From Sanderia malayensis (taxonomy: Eukaryota; Cnidaria; Scyphozoa; Semaeostomeae; Pelagiidae), in the NCBI GenBank assembly GCA_013076295.1, contig RQOL01000452.1:62001-126000 (forward strand): a DNA stretch of 64,000 bases, given 5' to 3'. Position 1 is the first letter of the stretch; each line of letters begins with the position of its first letter. The notes under the pieces are model-generated. The model was not told where the DNA came from. It worked only from the letters and a program-made list of their open reading frames with translations, and ran no database searches. The translations under genes were made by a program, and so were the position numbers. Below, piece after piece: positions 11,268 to 20,569 of the stretch.

Positions 11268-11629
11268 GTTTACTTTTCAAGCGGGGCAAACAGCCAGTGT
11301 TTGTTGCTTGGTGGTTGCTTGTCCTTGCTTCTGTCAAGACTGGCCTTCCCCAAATACAATTTTACAGGAGGTTTTCTAATTGTATCTAAACAGTACCGGC
11401 TCATTTTAAAATGCTACCATTCAGAATATTAAGTACACATTTCCTATGTGCCAGTAACTTAAGGCACCATTTTATATTCATTGTTAAACCCCCGGAAATG
11501 TTGAATGCTCCATCCATTGAAGACAGCCTCGTTTGCGTTTTGAAATATAAATAGCATTACAGAGGAGACAAGTCTCTCCACATTTTCCCTCCTCCTTTCT
11601 TCTTCCCTCCTCCCCCTCTTCTTCCTTAA
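11268..11629. other. Upstream region of the DUF6589 gene
   Basis: Non-coding interval between the DUF6589 start codon and the TTAA element. It holds a pyrimidine-rich strand asymmetry (cctcctttcttcttccctcc, about 11591-11610). No promoter element could be called. Presumably part of the original 10.5-kb element. Confidence 0.4.
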
Positions 11630-13141
11630 AGTGCCCTTACGGCTTTTTTTTTTCTTTGTGAATTCAATAAAACTCGGTACGCTGACTTCAGATCTGAAAA
11701 TAATTTTTAAATCAGACGCGTAGTTCACGAGTTATAACGTGTGGAAGTGTCGATGTTTCGTCATTTTCGCCATTTTCCTTGCCTCACTTTTAGGACTGGG
11801 TCGATCCCACTATGACATCATAGTGGGAGCCCCATTTCTTTCCGTACTGAAGCAACAAATCTGACGTCGATTTTCTCTCATACTATGGACTCGATTTTTG
11901 TTTTTTTGACTTTGATGATTAGAAACAGGTCGGCGCATTATGGCATTTGAGTTTGAAAGGCTTGCGATGAGTTTGCAGCTGTGGGGAGGAATTATAAAAT
12001 TCCCATGTAGTGGCTGCTCAGTGTGCTCAGTGGCGGCGGGCGTAGGCCGTGCAATGTTAAAACAGTACGGACGGGATTTCATTTCAAAAATTCAATCAAT
12101 AGGATCAAAAACATGATCACAGATAATTGACAGGACCTGAAAATTGTTAGATTTATATGAGAAACTGACTGGGTAAATATGCCATATCGATGTGCTTAAA
12201 TACACTGGATAAATCAAGATTTGTAGAGCTTCACAGGATTCAGCTTTATCAGGCCGATCGCCCTGAAGCTATAACGAGAAGGAAATGGATAGATTTCATC
12301 AATTCGCAACGACGGACGAAATTCTAAACTTCGCAGTTAGAAAATGCTAACATGCAACCATCAATTTTGGTGCAGTAACGAAATTCATGTTTAGTAATAA
12401 AGAATTGTGTTGCACATTTTCTACACTTGCTGTATCTAATGAAAATCGAATCGTTTCAAGTTTCTTCAACCACAAAGGTTGACCGACACGGATGGATATG
12501 GCCATGGCCTAAATCATATTACGTATAGAATTTTGATACACTTTTACTTCATCAGATACACAACAGAAACATGATAGTTCAGATCCAGTTAATTGCCCAG
12601 AAAGTTCTCTGTCAACATTTCTTTTCTCGCTCACATTTCTTTCATAGCTTTCAGCGAAAGAGTTCTCAACCAAATAGGATCAAATGCATCAGGTTCTCCC
12701 TCATCGGTATCACTATCATCGGTCTACACAATCTATCCTATCCCTTCGCCATCTTAGCATTCCTCGGCACTGCAATCCCTACTGTCATGAACTACTATCC
12801 GACTAAGAATGTTTAATTTATGGAAACTTTCTATTCAATTCTGATCACCAAAATTGCACAAATACCCACGAATACAGAATCATAACGAGACAACACAAAG
12901 CGCAAACAACATTATCTATTATACTCAATGTAGGCCTACGCCCGCCGCCACTGACTACAGGGTTCCCACTATGATGTCATAGTGGGATCGACCCAGTCCT
13001 AAAAGTGAGACACGAAAGTGTGAACGCAATCTCTCGTAACTCAACATCTACTCATCAGATCAAAAAAATATAAACGGTATCAGAATCAGCGCATTCGATT
13101 CTATACTTTTAGCTAATAAAAAAAAAAGCCGTAGGGGCACT
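11630..13141. mobile_element. Non-autonomous element with TTAA target duplication
   Basis: Both ends read inward as AGTGCCC(T/C)TACGGC followed by a T-run, for about 24 bp. Both are bordered by TTAA (11626-11629 and 13142-13145), the target of piggyBac- and Kolobok-type transposases. Just inside each end, in opposite orientation, is CCCACTATGA(C/T)(A/G)TCATAGTGGG, a palindrome (about 11807-11829 and 12964-12986). The words GCGGCGGGCGTAGGCC are likewise inverted near 12032 and 12930. No transposase frame was seen; a plus-strand frame at 12571-12816 is unrecognised. Mirror copy at 31039-32549. Confidence 0.7.
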
Positions 13142-13159
13142 TTAACCGGAGTGCGGAGA

Positions 13160-13173
13160 GACTTGAACAAGTC
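13160..13173. repeat. GACTTGAACAAGTC palindrome near the right end
   Basis: Third copy of the palindrome described at 3301 and 10610. It lies about 540 bp inside the right terminus, next to the TTAA element, in inverted orientation relative to the copy near the left terminus (both have CCAGAT nearby). Confidence 0.6.
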
Positions 13174-13653
13174 CATACCAGATGATATTCAATTCAAGTG
13201 TATTAACGTGTAGAAATATCTTGACGTTTAGAGCTTCCATCTGGGCACAATGAGGCGTTAAATTCGTGACATACAAAAACACGCTGTTGGCAAATTGAAA
13301 TTTCATCACGTCAGCAAGCAAAACAAAAATTAACGTAAAGGAAAATTCCTGCAATATCAGTGGAAGATAAGCATCTTATAAAGAATTTAAGAATAGAAAA
13401 AGGATGAGGAAGAAAAAGAATCTTATCAGACTGATATTTTGAACATCCTATGTGACTGATGGAATGAGTTGTTGAGGTTTTTCGTGTTTTGTTGCGTCAA
13501 TATAAAGTTACATGTTTCCAAACAGTGCGTGTTGGAATGCTTACGTTTGAGAGTACATTTACTCAAAGATAATAAACTCTACCAGCACAATAGTTACAAA
13601 AAATATTCCACATAAATGGAATAGCTTGAAGTGTGAATTTCATAAAATTGCTA

Positions 13654-13716
13654 CTTCAGAAATATTTTTTACGAATTATTTTGTTAGGGGGGTTACTGTT
13701 TTTCTTGGCCACCCTG
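13654..13716 (-). repeat. Right terminal inverted repeat of the 10.5-kb element
   Basis: Read inward it starts CAGGGTGGCCAAG and pairs with 3208-3270. TA follows at 13717-13718. A mirror copy in the right arm starts at 30464. Confidence 0.75.
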
Positions 13717-13718
13717 TA

Positions 13719-14071
13719 TTTCAAATCTGCTCAAAAATCCATTTTTCCAAATTTCTCTGTCATGGAAAGGAGGATCTGCGTGTGCATGTTGCGTCACATG
13801 TTGAGCACAGCAATTTTCTGGACTCTGTGCGTCTTATTGCAGCAAATTTAAGTTGGCACTTTGAACAGCTGACATTTTCCTCTGGAGTGCAATTATTGAG
13901 AAGAAAAGCACAGAATAACCAATTTCACATTGATGCCCAATGTTCTGCAAGTACTCTCTTCCTCTGTACCCATGCTGTTTCAACTCTTGAGGGAAACTGT
14001 TTCTCTATTTCTTGAAGTTGTTCTATAAATGCAGCTTGACTGGCAATATCAATATCTGGATGAAAGTGATA
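13719..14071 (-). pseudogene. KDZ-type transposase, upstream cysteine-rich exon
   Basis: A minus-strand exon opens after an acceptor-like ttaaatag at about 14072. It reads HPDIDIASQAAFIEQLQEIE, then WVQRKRVLAEHW, a stop, then CSKCQLKFAAIRR and LLCSTCDATC, ending (after a frameshift) HDREIWKNGFLSRFE at the TA that borders the 10.5-kb element. 'W...R...W', 'CxxC...A..RC', 'LCxxCD...H' and 'HDR' are features of the CxC cysteine cluster that precedes KDZ transposases. The gene continues on the far side of the insertion at 3207. Mirror copy at 30109-30461. Confidence 0.55.
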
Positions 14072-14290
14072 CTATTTAAGAAATATAATCTTTAAGATGC
14101 TCTATATGCAAATTTTTCATTTTGGCATTTGAAAAAATATAAAACGAGCAATTCGCTATTACCCAAAAAGAAGCGAAACTAGTTTTGGATTCACGCAAAT
14201 ATATTACTTTGATTAATCTTTTTTTGACTCCATTAAATTATTGCATACTGTGATATACAACAATATAATATACAATAACATAACCTAATA
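14072..14290. other. AT-rich spacer
   Basis: AT-rich sequence, probably intron of the KDZ gene. No coding or structural signal was seen. Confidence 0.3.
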
Positions 14291-15120
14291 TCTAATATAT
14301 ATATTCTATGGAGTCGCGTGATGACGCACTTTCCCTGCCAAAAACAATAGATTCGACCCGAAACAATAGGTTGAATGCCTCAAAACAATGGGCCGAAATG
14401 GCGAACGAGGTATACATAGAGGTTTTTTTTTCTGGCCCTTAATCTGCGCTATTTTTAAGTGAGCTGTTCCTTGCCAGCTGAACCAGAAAGTTATCTATAT
14501 GAGAGCTCACAGTTTCAACTAAAAGGTTGGGAAATTCTTTGTTTTTGCGCGAAAAAACGACGGTTTACGCTGGCGAAACTTCCAAATTCGCATCGCGAAC
14601 TCCAATTTCGAACAAAGCGTTCGCTGTTCACTTGACGCGTTTCGCTTTTTGCTGCAATTTGATTGGCTCTTTTCCGACTTCACGAGAACAGTTGCGATGC
14701 TTAGGCCTAATGTAAACAAGCCCAAAGTTTTATCAGGGATTATCAGGCGAGCGGAGCGAGCCCAGCTGTGTAAGAGGAGTAGGCAGAGGCATGAGCAAAA
14801 GCGAATGCAGTGCACAAAGTGCGCCCTATCAGTCAATGTTTCTGGATAGTAAATAGACAGGCGAGCGTAGCGAGCTAACCCATTGTAAATGTGGTCGAAA
14901 GGGCATGAGCGTTAGCGAATGCAGCGCACGAAGTGCGCCCTATCAGTCAATGTTTCTGGATAATGGATAGACAGGCGAGCGCAGCGAGCTAAGCCATTGT
15001 ACATGGGGTTGAAAGGGGCTTGAGCGTCAGCGAATGCAGCGCACGAAGTGCGCCGACCACGTAAAGTTTTTTCACTTGCCCCCCTCCGGGAAGCGAGCGA
15101 AGGCGAGCGCCCCCGGCTAG
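14291..15120 (+). mobile_element. Helitron-like non-autonomous element, complete
   Basis: The 5' end reads TCTAATATATATATTC preceded by A; the 3' end reads GCCCCCGGCTAG followed by T. 5'-TC, 3'-CTAG and insertion between A and T are the classical Helitron marks. The body holds a CACGTG/CGCGTGATGACG-type subterminal block, the family words CAATAGATTCGACCCG and GTTTACGCTGGCG, and about three tandem 112-118-bp units containing GGCGAGCGNAGCGAGC and the mini-hairpin GCGCACGAAGTGCGC. It has no Rep/helicase gene. Mirror copy at 29060-29889. Confidence 0.6.
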
Positions 15121-15149
15121 TAACATAATATGATATAATATAATATAAT

Positions 15150-15330
15150 ATACCGTAAATCCTCGAATAAGCCCCCACGTTCGAATAAGCCCCCCCTCGA
15201 TGAAGCCCCCACCTAAAAAGTCATTTTTGCAAATAAGCCTCCCTCTCGGATAAGCCCCCATGGGTCTTATTCGAGGGAAGCATCAGTGCAGAATAATATC
15301 TTATTTCGAGAAAGCCCCCACAGGAAAATA
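15150..15330. repeat. AATAAGCCCCC-rich repeat
   Basis: At least six short copies of (T/G)AATAAGCCCCC or its inverse lie in 180 bp, starting ACCGTAAATCCTCGAATAAG. The pattern looks like a short interspersed DNA-transposon derivative. No termini with target duplication could be fixed. Mirror at about 28850-29035. Confidence 0.5.
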
Positions 15331-15524
15331 GCAATACAGTATCACTTCCTTTGACTGGAGACAAAAAAGCAAAAAGAAACTCGATTTTCTAGCCTGCGTG
15401 CATCCTCAAACATTCCTCGGCCAAACTGTAGAGTCTGCGAACTAATCTCCGAAAGCTTGCTCCCACTTGTATTCATGCAAAGACTTCTTTGTCTTGCTTT
15501 TGTATACTGTTTGTTTTAATACAA

Positions 15525-15550
15525 TGGTTAGCCAACTTTTTGGCTAACCA
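15525..15550. repeat. Perfect 11-bp-stem hairpin
   Basis: TGGTTAGCCAA pairs with TTGGCTAACCA across a 4-base loop. It lies about 100 bases upstream of the RecQ fragment start codon at 15651. Mirror near 28630-28655. Confidence 0.75.
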
Positions 15551-15650
15551 ACTGTCTATTTGATTGGCTGTCGCTGCTGCTTATTGTCTTGGCAACAGAG
15601 CGGCTTTTGCATTACGGCCACGTGAATTTCTTACCAATCTGAAATCAAAC

Positions 15651-16127
15651 ATGGTGACTTCTAGAGCTGCGAGAGAAATGAAATGGGATCAAACTAAGTT
15701 TATGGAAGCACTTGAATTTGTGAAGATGTACGCAATTTCAGAGCTGCTGGAAGATCAGGTCAAAGCTCTTCGAAATTTTTTTATGGGGAAACACTTTTAA
15801 AGAAATGCTGAACAAGACGAAGAAGTGTTAACAGATATTGAGAACGATGTTGGAGTGTGCAATCTTGTGCTTACTTCGCCGGAGTCATTTGCACAGTACT
15901 GCGTTGGTGTAGTATTTGACGAAGCCCATTGCTTTGCTCAATGGTATGTATTACATTCATCCATCTGAACTGTCTGAGCTTTGAATTAGCCTATTGGCCT
16001 ATTGATACTGTACCCTAGTTCAAAACTAAATATATTGATATGGTACAATATTTTTACAGGGGTTTTGGAAGCTCTAACAATTCTCCATTTCGCAAATGGT
16101 ATGGCCAGGTTGGTGAAATTCCCTCCC
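15651..16127 (+). pseudogene. Second RecQ-like helicase fragment, left arm
   Basis: Exon 1 reads MVTSRAAREMKWDQTKF...EALEFVKMYAISELLEDQVK and GKHF, then hits a stop where Walker A should be. It resumes in frame with DVGVCNLVLTSPES and GVVFDEAHCFAQW, ending at a GTATGT donor (15944), the same place as the donor in the RecQ gene at 4052. Exon 2 (16060-16127) after a tttttacag acceptor reads GFGSSNNSPFRKWYGQVGEI, the block that follows motif II in these RecQ proteins. It is then cut off by a Helitron-like repeat. The Walker A region is deleted. The right-arm copy has 45 extra bases after TSPES. Confidence 0.65.
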
Positions 16128-16214
16128 CGGAGCCCGTCAAGTAAGAAAAGCTTAATCTGGTTGGCGCGCTTTGCGCGCTGCATTCGCTCCCGCTTATGCC
16201 CATACATACATACA

Positions 16215-16246
<32 letters not shown>

Positions 16247-17623
16247 AACCTACTATATACCTACTATACAAAGATACTATGCCTACTATACCTATTATAC
16301 AAACATACTATGCTTACTATACCTACTATACAAACATACTATACCTACTATAAAAACATACTATACCTACTATAAAAACATACTACACATACTATACATA
16401 CTATACCTAGAATACATACTATACCTAGAATACAAACATACTATACTTACTATTAAAACATAGTATACATACTATACCTACTATAAAAACATACTATACC
16501 TACTTTACAAACATACTATACCTACTATGCCTACTAAAAAAACATACTATACATACTATACCTACTATACAAACATACAAACACTTTGTGAAAGTTTAAA
16601 TGAGGAAAATCGTGCAATTAGCGCCTGAAAAATTCATAACTTTGACTTTGTTTTCATTGGGCCTAAGCGTTGCAAGCATGCCGAAGCAACACTTACTACA
16701 AAAACAACAACTATTTCAACTTAAAATACAAAACAAAGCTATCACCTGTGTTTTCTATTGTCTTCTGCAACTCTCCAGGGTCTTCGAAATAAATAGTAGT
16801 TTTTTGCAATGATAATTCAGGTGGTAAAACACTTTGAAAGGCCCCTTTGTGTGCAAAACAAAAACACGCGTCCTCTTCTCCAAAAGTACCTGCTGCAACC
16901 GAGGGCGAAAAACGAAAAACGGTCAACAACGCACGTAGGTCGCGCGAAAAGAGCCAATCAAATTACAGCAAAAGGCGAAACGGGTCACATACTCTGTTCG
17001 AAAATGGAGTTCGGGACGCAAATTTGGAAGTTTCGCCAGCGTAAACCGTAGTTTTTTCCAGGGTTTTTGAAACAAATAGCAGGTTTTTGCAAAGATATTT
17101 CAGGTAGTAAAACACTTTGAAAGGCGCCCTTTCTGTGGGAAACAAAAACACACGTCTTCTCCGAAAGTACCTGCTGCAACCGAGGGCAAATAACAAAAAT
17201 TTATCGACAACCCACATTGGTCACGCGAAGAGAGCCAATCAGATTGCACGAAAAGGCGAAACGGGTTGCGTGAAGAGCAAATACCGCAAATGGACTTCGG
17301 GACGCCAATTTGGAAGTTTCGCCAGCTGAAACCGTAGTATTTTCGTGATAGCACAATTAGCAGAATGATTAATGGAATATTTCAAAATTTCAGGAGAAAA
17401 TCGAAAAAAAAAATCCATTACCCTGGTTAAATCAATAAAGTAAACAAACATTCAGTGTGAATTTCATTGCCATATACCCACATACAAAATGCCTTTGTAT
17501 GTGGGTATGTTGTACGCCGTTTCGTCCCAATGTTTTGGGGCGTTCAACCTATTGTTTCGGGTTGAATCTGTTGTTTTTGGGAGGGAAAGTATGTCATCAT
17601 GTGACTCTGTAGCATATATTACA
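16128..17623 (-). mobile_element. Helitron-like repeat with CATA satellite
   Basis: Reads on the minus strand from TGTAATATATGCTACAGAG (17622) through the family body (CAATAGGTTGAACGCC, a doubled block with GTTTACGCTGGCGAAACTTC and GCAGCAGGTACTTT) to a CATACTATACCTACTATA satellite (16200-16590). It ends in the GCGCGCAAAGCGCGCC block, which breaks into the RecQ exon at about 16128. No CTAG terminus is present. The gcgaaacttccaaat block occurs twice (about 17010 and 17320), so the element carries an internal duplication. Mirror at about 26520-28007. Confidence 0.5.
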
Positions 17624-17760
17624 CTAGCCGGGGGCGCTCGCGTATGATCGCTTCCCGGAGGGGGACAAGTGAAAGAACTTAATTTGGTTGGCGCACTTTG
17701 TGCGCTGCATTCGCCAACGCTCATGCTTCTTTCAACCCCACCTACAATGGACAAAACACA
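17624..17760 (-). mobile_element. Helitron-like 3' end fragment
   Basis: On the minus strand this reads the family hairpin block and ends GCGCCCCCGGCTAG at 17624, followed immediately by T and the 5' end of the neighbouring copy. It loses similarity beyond about 17760. Mirror at about 26383-26519. Confidence 0.5.
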
Positions 17761-18269
17761 ATTATGGCAAAACATTTATCTATAAACTCTGTCAAAATTT
17801 TTTAATGGATCGGGTTGGAATGTGCTTTATGGCCCAACCTATATCCATTTGCAGATATGTGTCAATCTTGGCAGGATGGCAAAACAAGATTAAGCCAGCA
17901 GCAAATTACATTTTATTACGAAATGTTGTAGCTCTATTATTCACTACAGCATGACTTTCCTGCTACAGCGATTTGTTTTTGACTTGTGGCTGTTCAAAAC
18001 AATAACTGGCGCAATTCATCAAGTTAATTCTTTGCTTGCACACCATACGTGGCTTTGAGTACCAAAAGTTTCTCAACTGGCTTTTGGCAACGTAAGCACA
18101 AATATCTAATTGACATTATTAGACAAAAAGGCTACCCTTCTCTTGTTATAATCTATAGTCACTTCCTTGTCACATAGGACACGACTATGTTGGAATCTTT
18201 CAAGTTAACGAAATTTTGGCTGGAGATATTGAAGTTTATTTAGAAGGTCGAGGAGGATATTATTAGTAA
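17761..18269. other. Unassigned interval
   Basis: No recognised gene. A short plus-strand stretch (about 18175-18268) translates as GHDYVGIFQVNEILAGDIEV without stops, but no family could be assigned. Confidence 0.3.
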
Positions 18270-20196
18270 CTAGGGATCATCACTCGCTTCGCTCCCTCGC
18301 CCCAGCCCATCAAGTAAAAAAAGCTTAATCTGGTTGGCGAGCTTCGCGCGCTGCATTCGCTTTCGCTCATGCCCATACATACATACATACATGCATACAT
18401 ACATACCTACATACATACATACATACATGCATGAGCCGGGTTTGGTTGCTTCGCTCCCTCCCCGGAGCCTGTCAAGTAAACAATGCTTAATCTGGTTGGC
18501 GTGCTTCGCGCGCTACATTCGCTGCCGCTCATGCCCTTACATACGTACATACTACATACATACCCTACAATACATACCCTACATACATACCCTACATACA
18601 TACCCTACAATATATATCCTACAATACATACCTTAGAAAACATACAATACAATACATACCCTATAATACATACCCCACAATACATACCCTACAATACATA
18701 CAATACAATACCTACCCTACAATACATACCCTACTATACATACCCTACTATACATACCCTGCTATACATACCTTACTATACATACTACGACTTAACATTT
18801 CTAAAGAAAGTAAAGGTGGGAGGTCGAATTTTCCCCCTAGCAAGCGACCGCCCCGCGCCCACGCTGCTCCCTGAAAGCCGTTTCTGAATGCTGATAATTT
18901 TAGTGTGAAGTTTGGAAAAAAATAGTTACTTTCAAAAACCTAATCCATCCTGGAAAATTTAAACTCAATCTATAATAAAAAATATATCAAACTGTAGCTA
19001 AGGAAACAGCGAACACGTTGCAAATAGTCTCATCTCTTAAATAAGTAATACTGAATTCTTAGAGACCATTTCGTGGAAGTGGTTTGAATGAAATTTCGCA
19101 GCCGTGCAAAAAGCAAAACCTTTGAACACACTTTAGTAAGTAAGAATAGTATTTACCGTGGCAAATAGTGACCCAGTTGAACTCAAAAAACACCAACCTG
19201 AAGGTAATATGTTGGGGAACAATTATCGAAAGTGTTTGGGTAAAAAATAATCAATTGTAGCAGGCTAAAATTGAATTTTCGCAAATGCAAAAACAAGGCG
19301 TGTTGGGTGAAAAAATGCTCCTTCCTGAGTGAAAAGCAACTTTGTTGGAAATCGTAAAAACCAACAACAAAGCAAAAAAAAACAACACGTTATTTTAGTT
19401 GCGTTATCACACAACACTTGTCAAAAATTGAAATGGGGAAAATCGTGCAAATAGGGCCTGAAAAATTCAAAACTTTGACCATGGCCTAAACGTTGTTAGC
19501 ATGCCGAAGCAACAATGGCGGTCGCCTACTACAACAAAACCTACAACTATTTCATTCAAAAAACAAAACAAAGCTATCACCTGTGTTCTATATTGTTCCC
19601 TGCAACTCTCCAGGGGTCTTTCAAACAATTAACAGCTCTTTACAAAGATAATTCAGCTCGTAAAACACTTTGCAAGGTGTCCATCTCACTTTTTGTGTAC
19701 AAAACAAAAACACGCGTCTTCTCCAAAAGTACCTGCTGCCAGCCGAGGGCAAATTTGCATGATAACGAAAAACGTGTCACTGTTCACGTGACGTTGCGAA
19801 AGAGCCAATCAAATTGCAGCAAAAGGCGAAACGGGTCACGTGAAGAGCGAATACTTTGTTCGAAATGGAATCAGGGACGCTAATTTGGAAGTTTCGCCAG
19901 CGTAAACCGTCGTTTTTTCGTGATAGCACAATCAGGAGAAGAATTAATGGAATAACTCAAAAATTCTTTTAAAATAGGCTTCCAAAAATAGATAACTTTT
20001 GTCTACTCTAGAAACGGAGCCTTTCCATGCAAATGCCAACCTTGTGCGCCCCAATTCAAAAAGCCTTGTTGATTACACGGTTCGCAGTTTCGGCCCATTG
20101 TTTTCGGGCGTTCGACCTATTGTTTCGGCTCGAATCTATTGTTTCATCGTAGTTTCGAGCCCTCGTCACGTGACTCCGTAGAATAGTAATATTAGA
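18270..20196 (-). mobile_element. Helitron-like non-autonomous element, long form
   Basis: On the minus strand the 5' end is A then TCTAATATTACTATTC (20196) and the 3' end is ATGATCCCTAG then T (18270). Both ends and the A/T insertion site fit Helitrons. Inside are the family body, a middle segment shared with 4530-5230, a CATACC satellite (18540-18790) and two hairpin/CATACATA blocks near the 3' end. It has no Rep/helicase frame. Mirror copy at 23946-25873. A truncated relative sits in RecQ at 4073-5910. Confidence 0.6.
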
Positions 20197-20235
20197 TTCT
20201 GAACTACGATAAAATTGTGTGTAGAGAAGATAATT

Positions 20236-20478
20236 CTAGTAAAGTGGGTCACTTTTAAAAGAAGGAGCTTGGGAAAATTTGCCTTCAGAAGTAGCAATTG
20301 CCTGCTGTTGTGCAAAGTCACCGCAGATCATCAATACTGGGTGAACTAGAAGGGTCGCTAAAGTATGCACTATATGATAAAGGCACCTTTTGCAATCAAG
20401 ACGGCAGGGCACAGGACGGATGCCGTGAATATGTTGGGGCCTGGGAATAGGATACATCTTGTCCTGGTTGAAAGACAC
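20236..20478 (-). pseudogene. Possible PIF1-like helicase fragment
   Basis: A minus-strand frame of 80 codons contains HPVLMICGDFAQQQAIATSE. The hydrophobic strand followed by GDxxQxxPI is the Walker B/motif II region of PIF1-type helicases, also found in Helitron proteins. Nothing else of the enzyme is visible, so the call is tentative. It ends 40 bp from the 5' end of the Helitron-like element. The right-arm copy (about 23660-23903) carries an extra T in a T-run that breaks the frame. Confidence 0.4.
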
Positions 20479-20569
20479 GTTTTAGGAGAACAGAACACCA
20501 TGTTAGATTTTGGCACTAAATTGAAATTCCGAGGTAAACACATCAGATGACTTAGGCCCACATATCAAC

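Larger units (their letters stand above)
3208..13716. mobile_element. 10.5-kb TIR element carrying RecQ-like and DUF6589 genes
   Basis: The left end at 3208 reads CAGGGTGGCCCAGAAAAAA and the right end, read inward from 13716, CAGGGTGGCCAAGAAAAAC. The match continues through GTAACCCCCC and AACAAAATAATT for about 50 bp. Each end is bordered by TA (3206-3207 and 13717-13718). Outside both ends lies minus-strand KDZ transposase coding sequence, so this interval behaves as an insertion into that gene. Inside are a plus-strand RecQ-like gene and a minus-strand DUF6589 gene, converging. A palindrome GACTTGNNCAAGTC occurs inside the left end (3301-3314) and twice on the right side (10610-10623, 13160-13173). 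Two younger elements interrupt it (4073-5910, 11630-13141). TA targets and this terminus style resemble Tc1/mariner, but no such transposase was seen inside. A truncated copy lies at 30464-37085. Confidence 0.65.

Noticed and set aside
12571..12816. 81-codon frame with hydrophobic stretches inside the TTAA element
   Set aside because: No family recognised, and it lies in a non-autonomous element.
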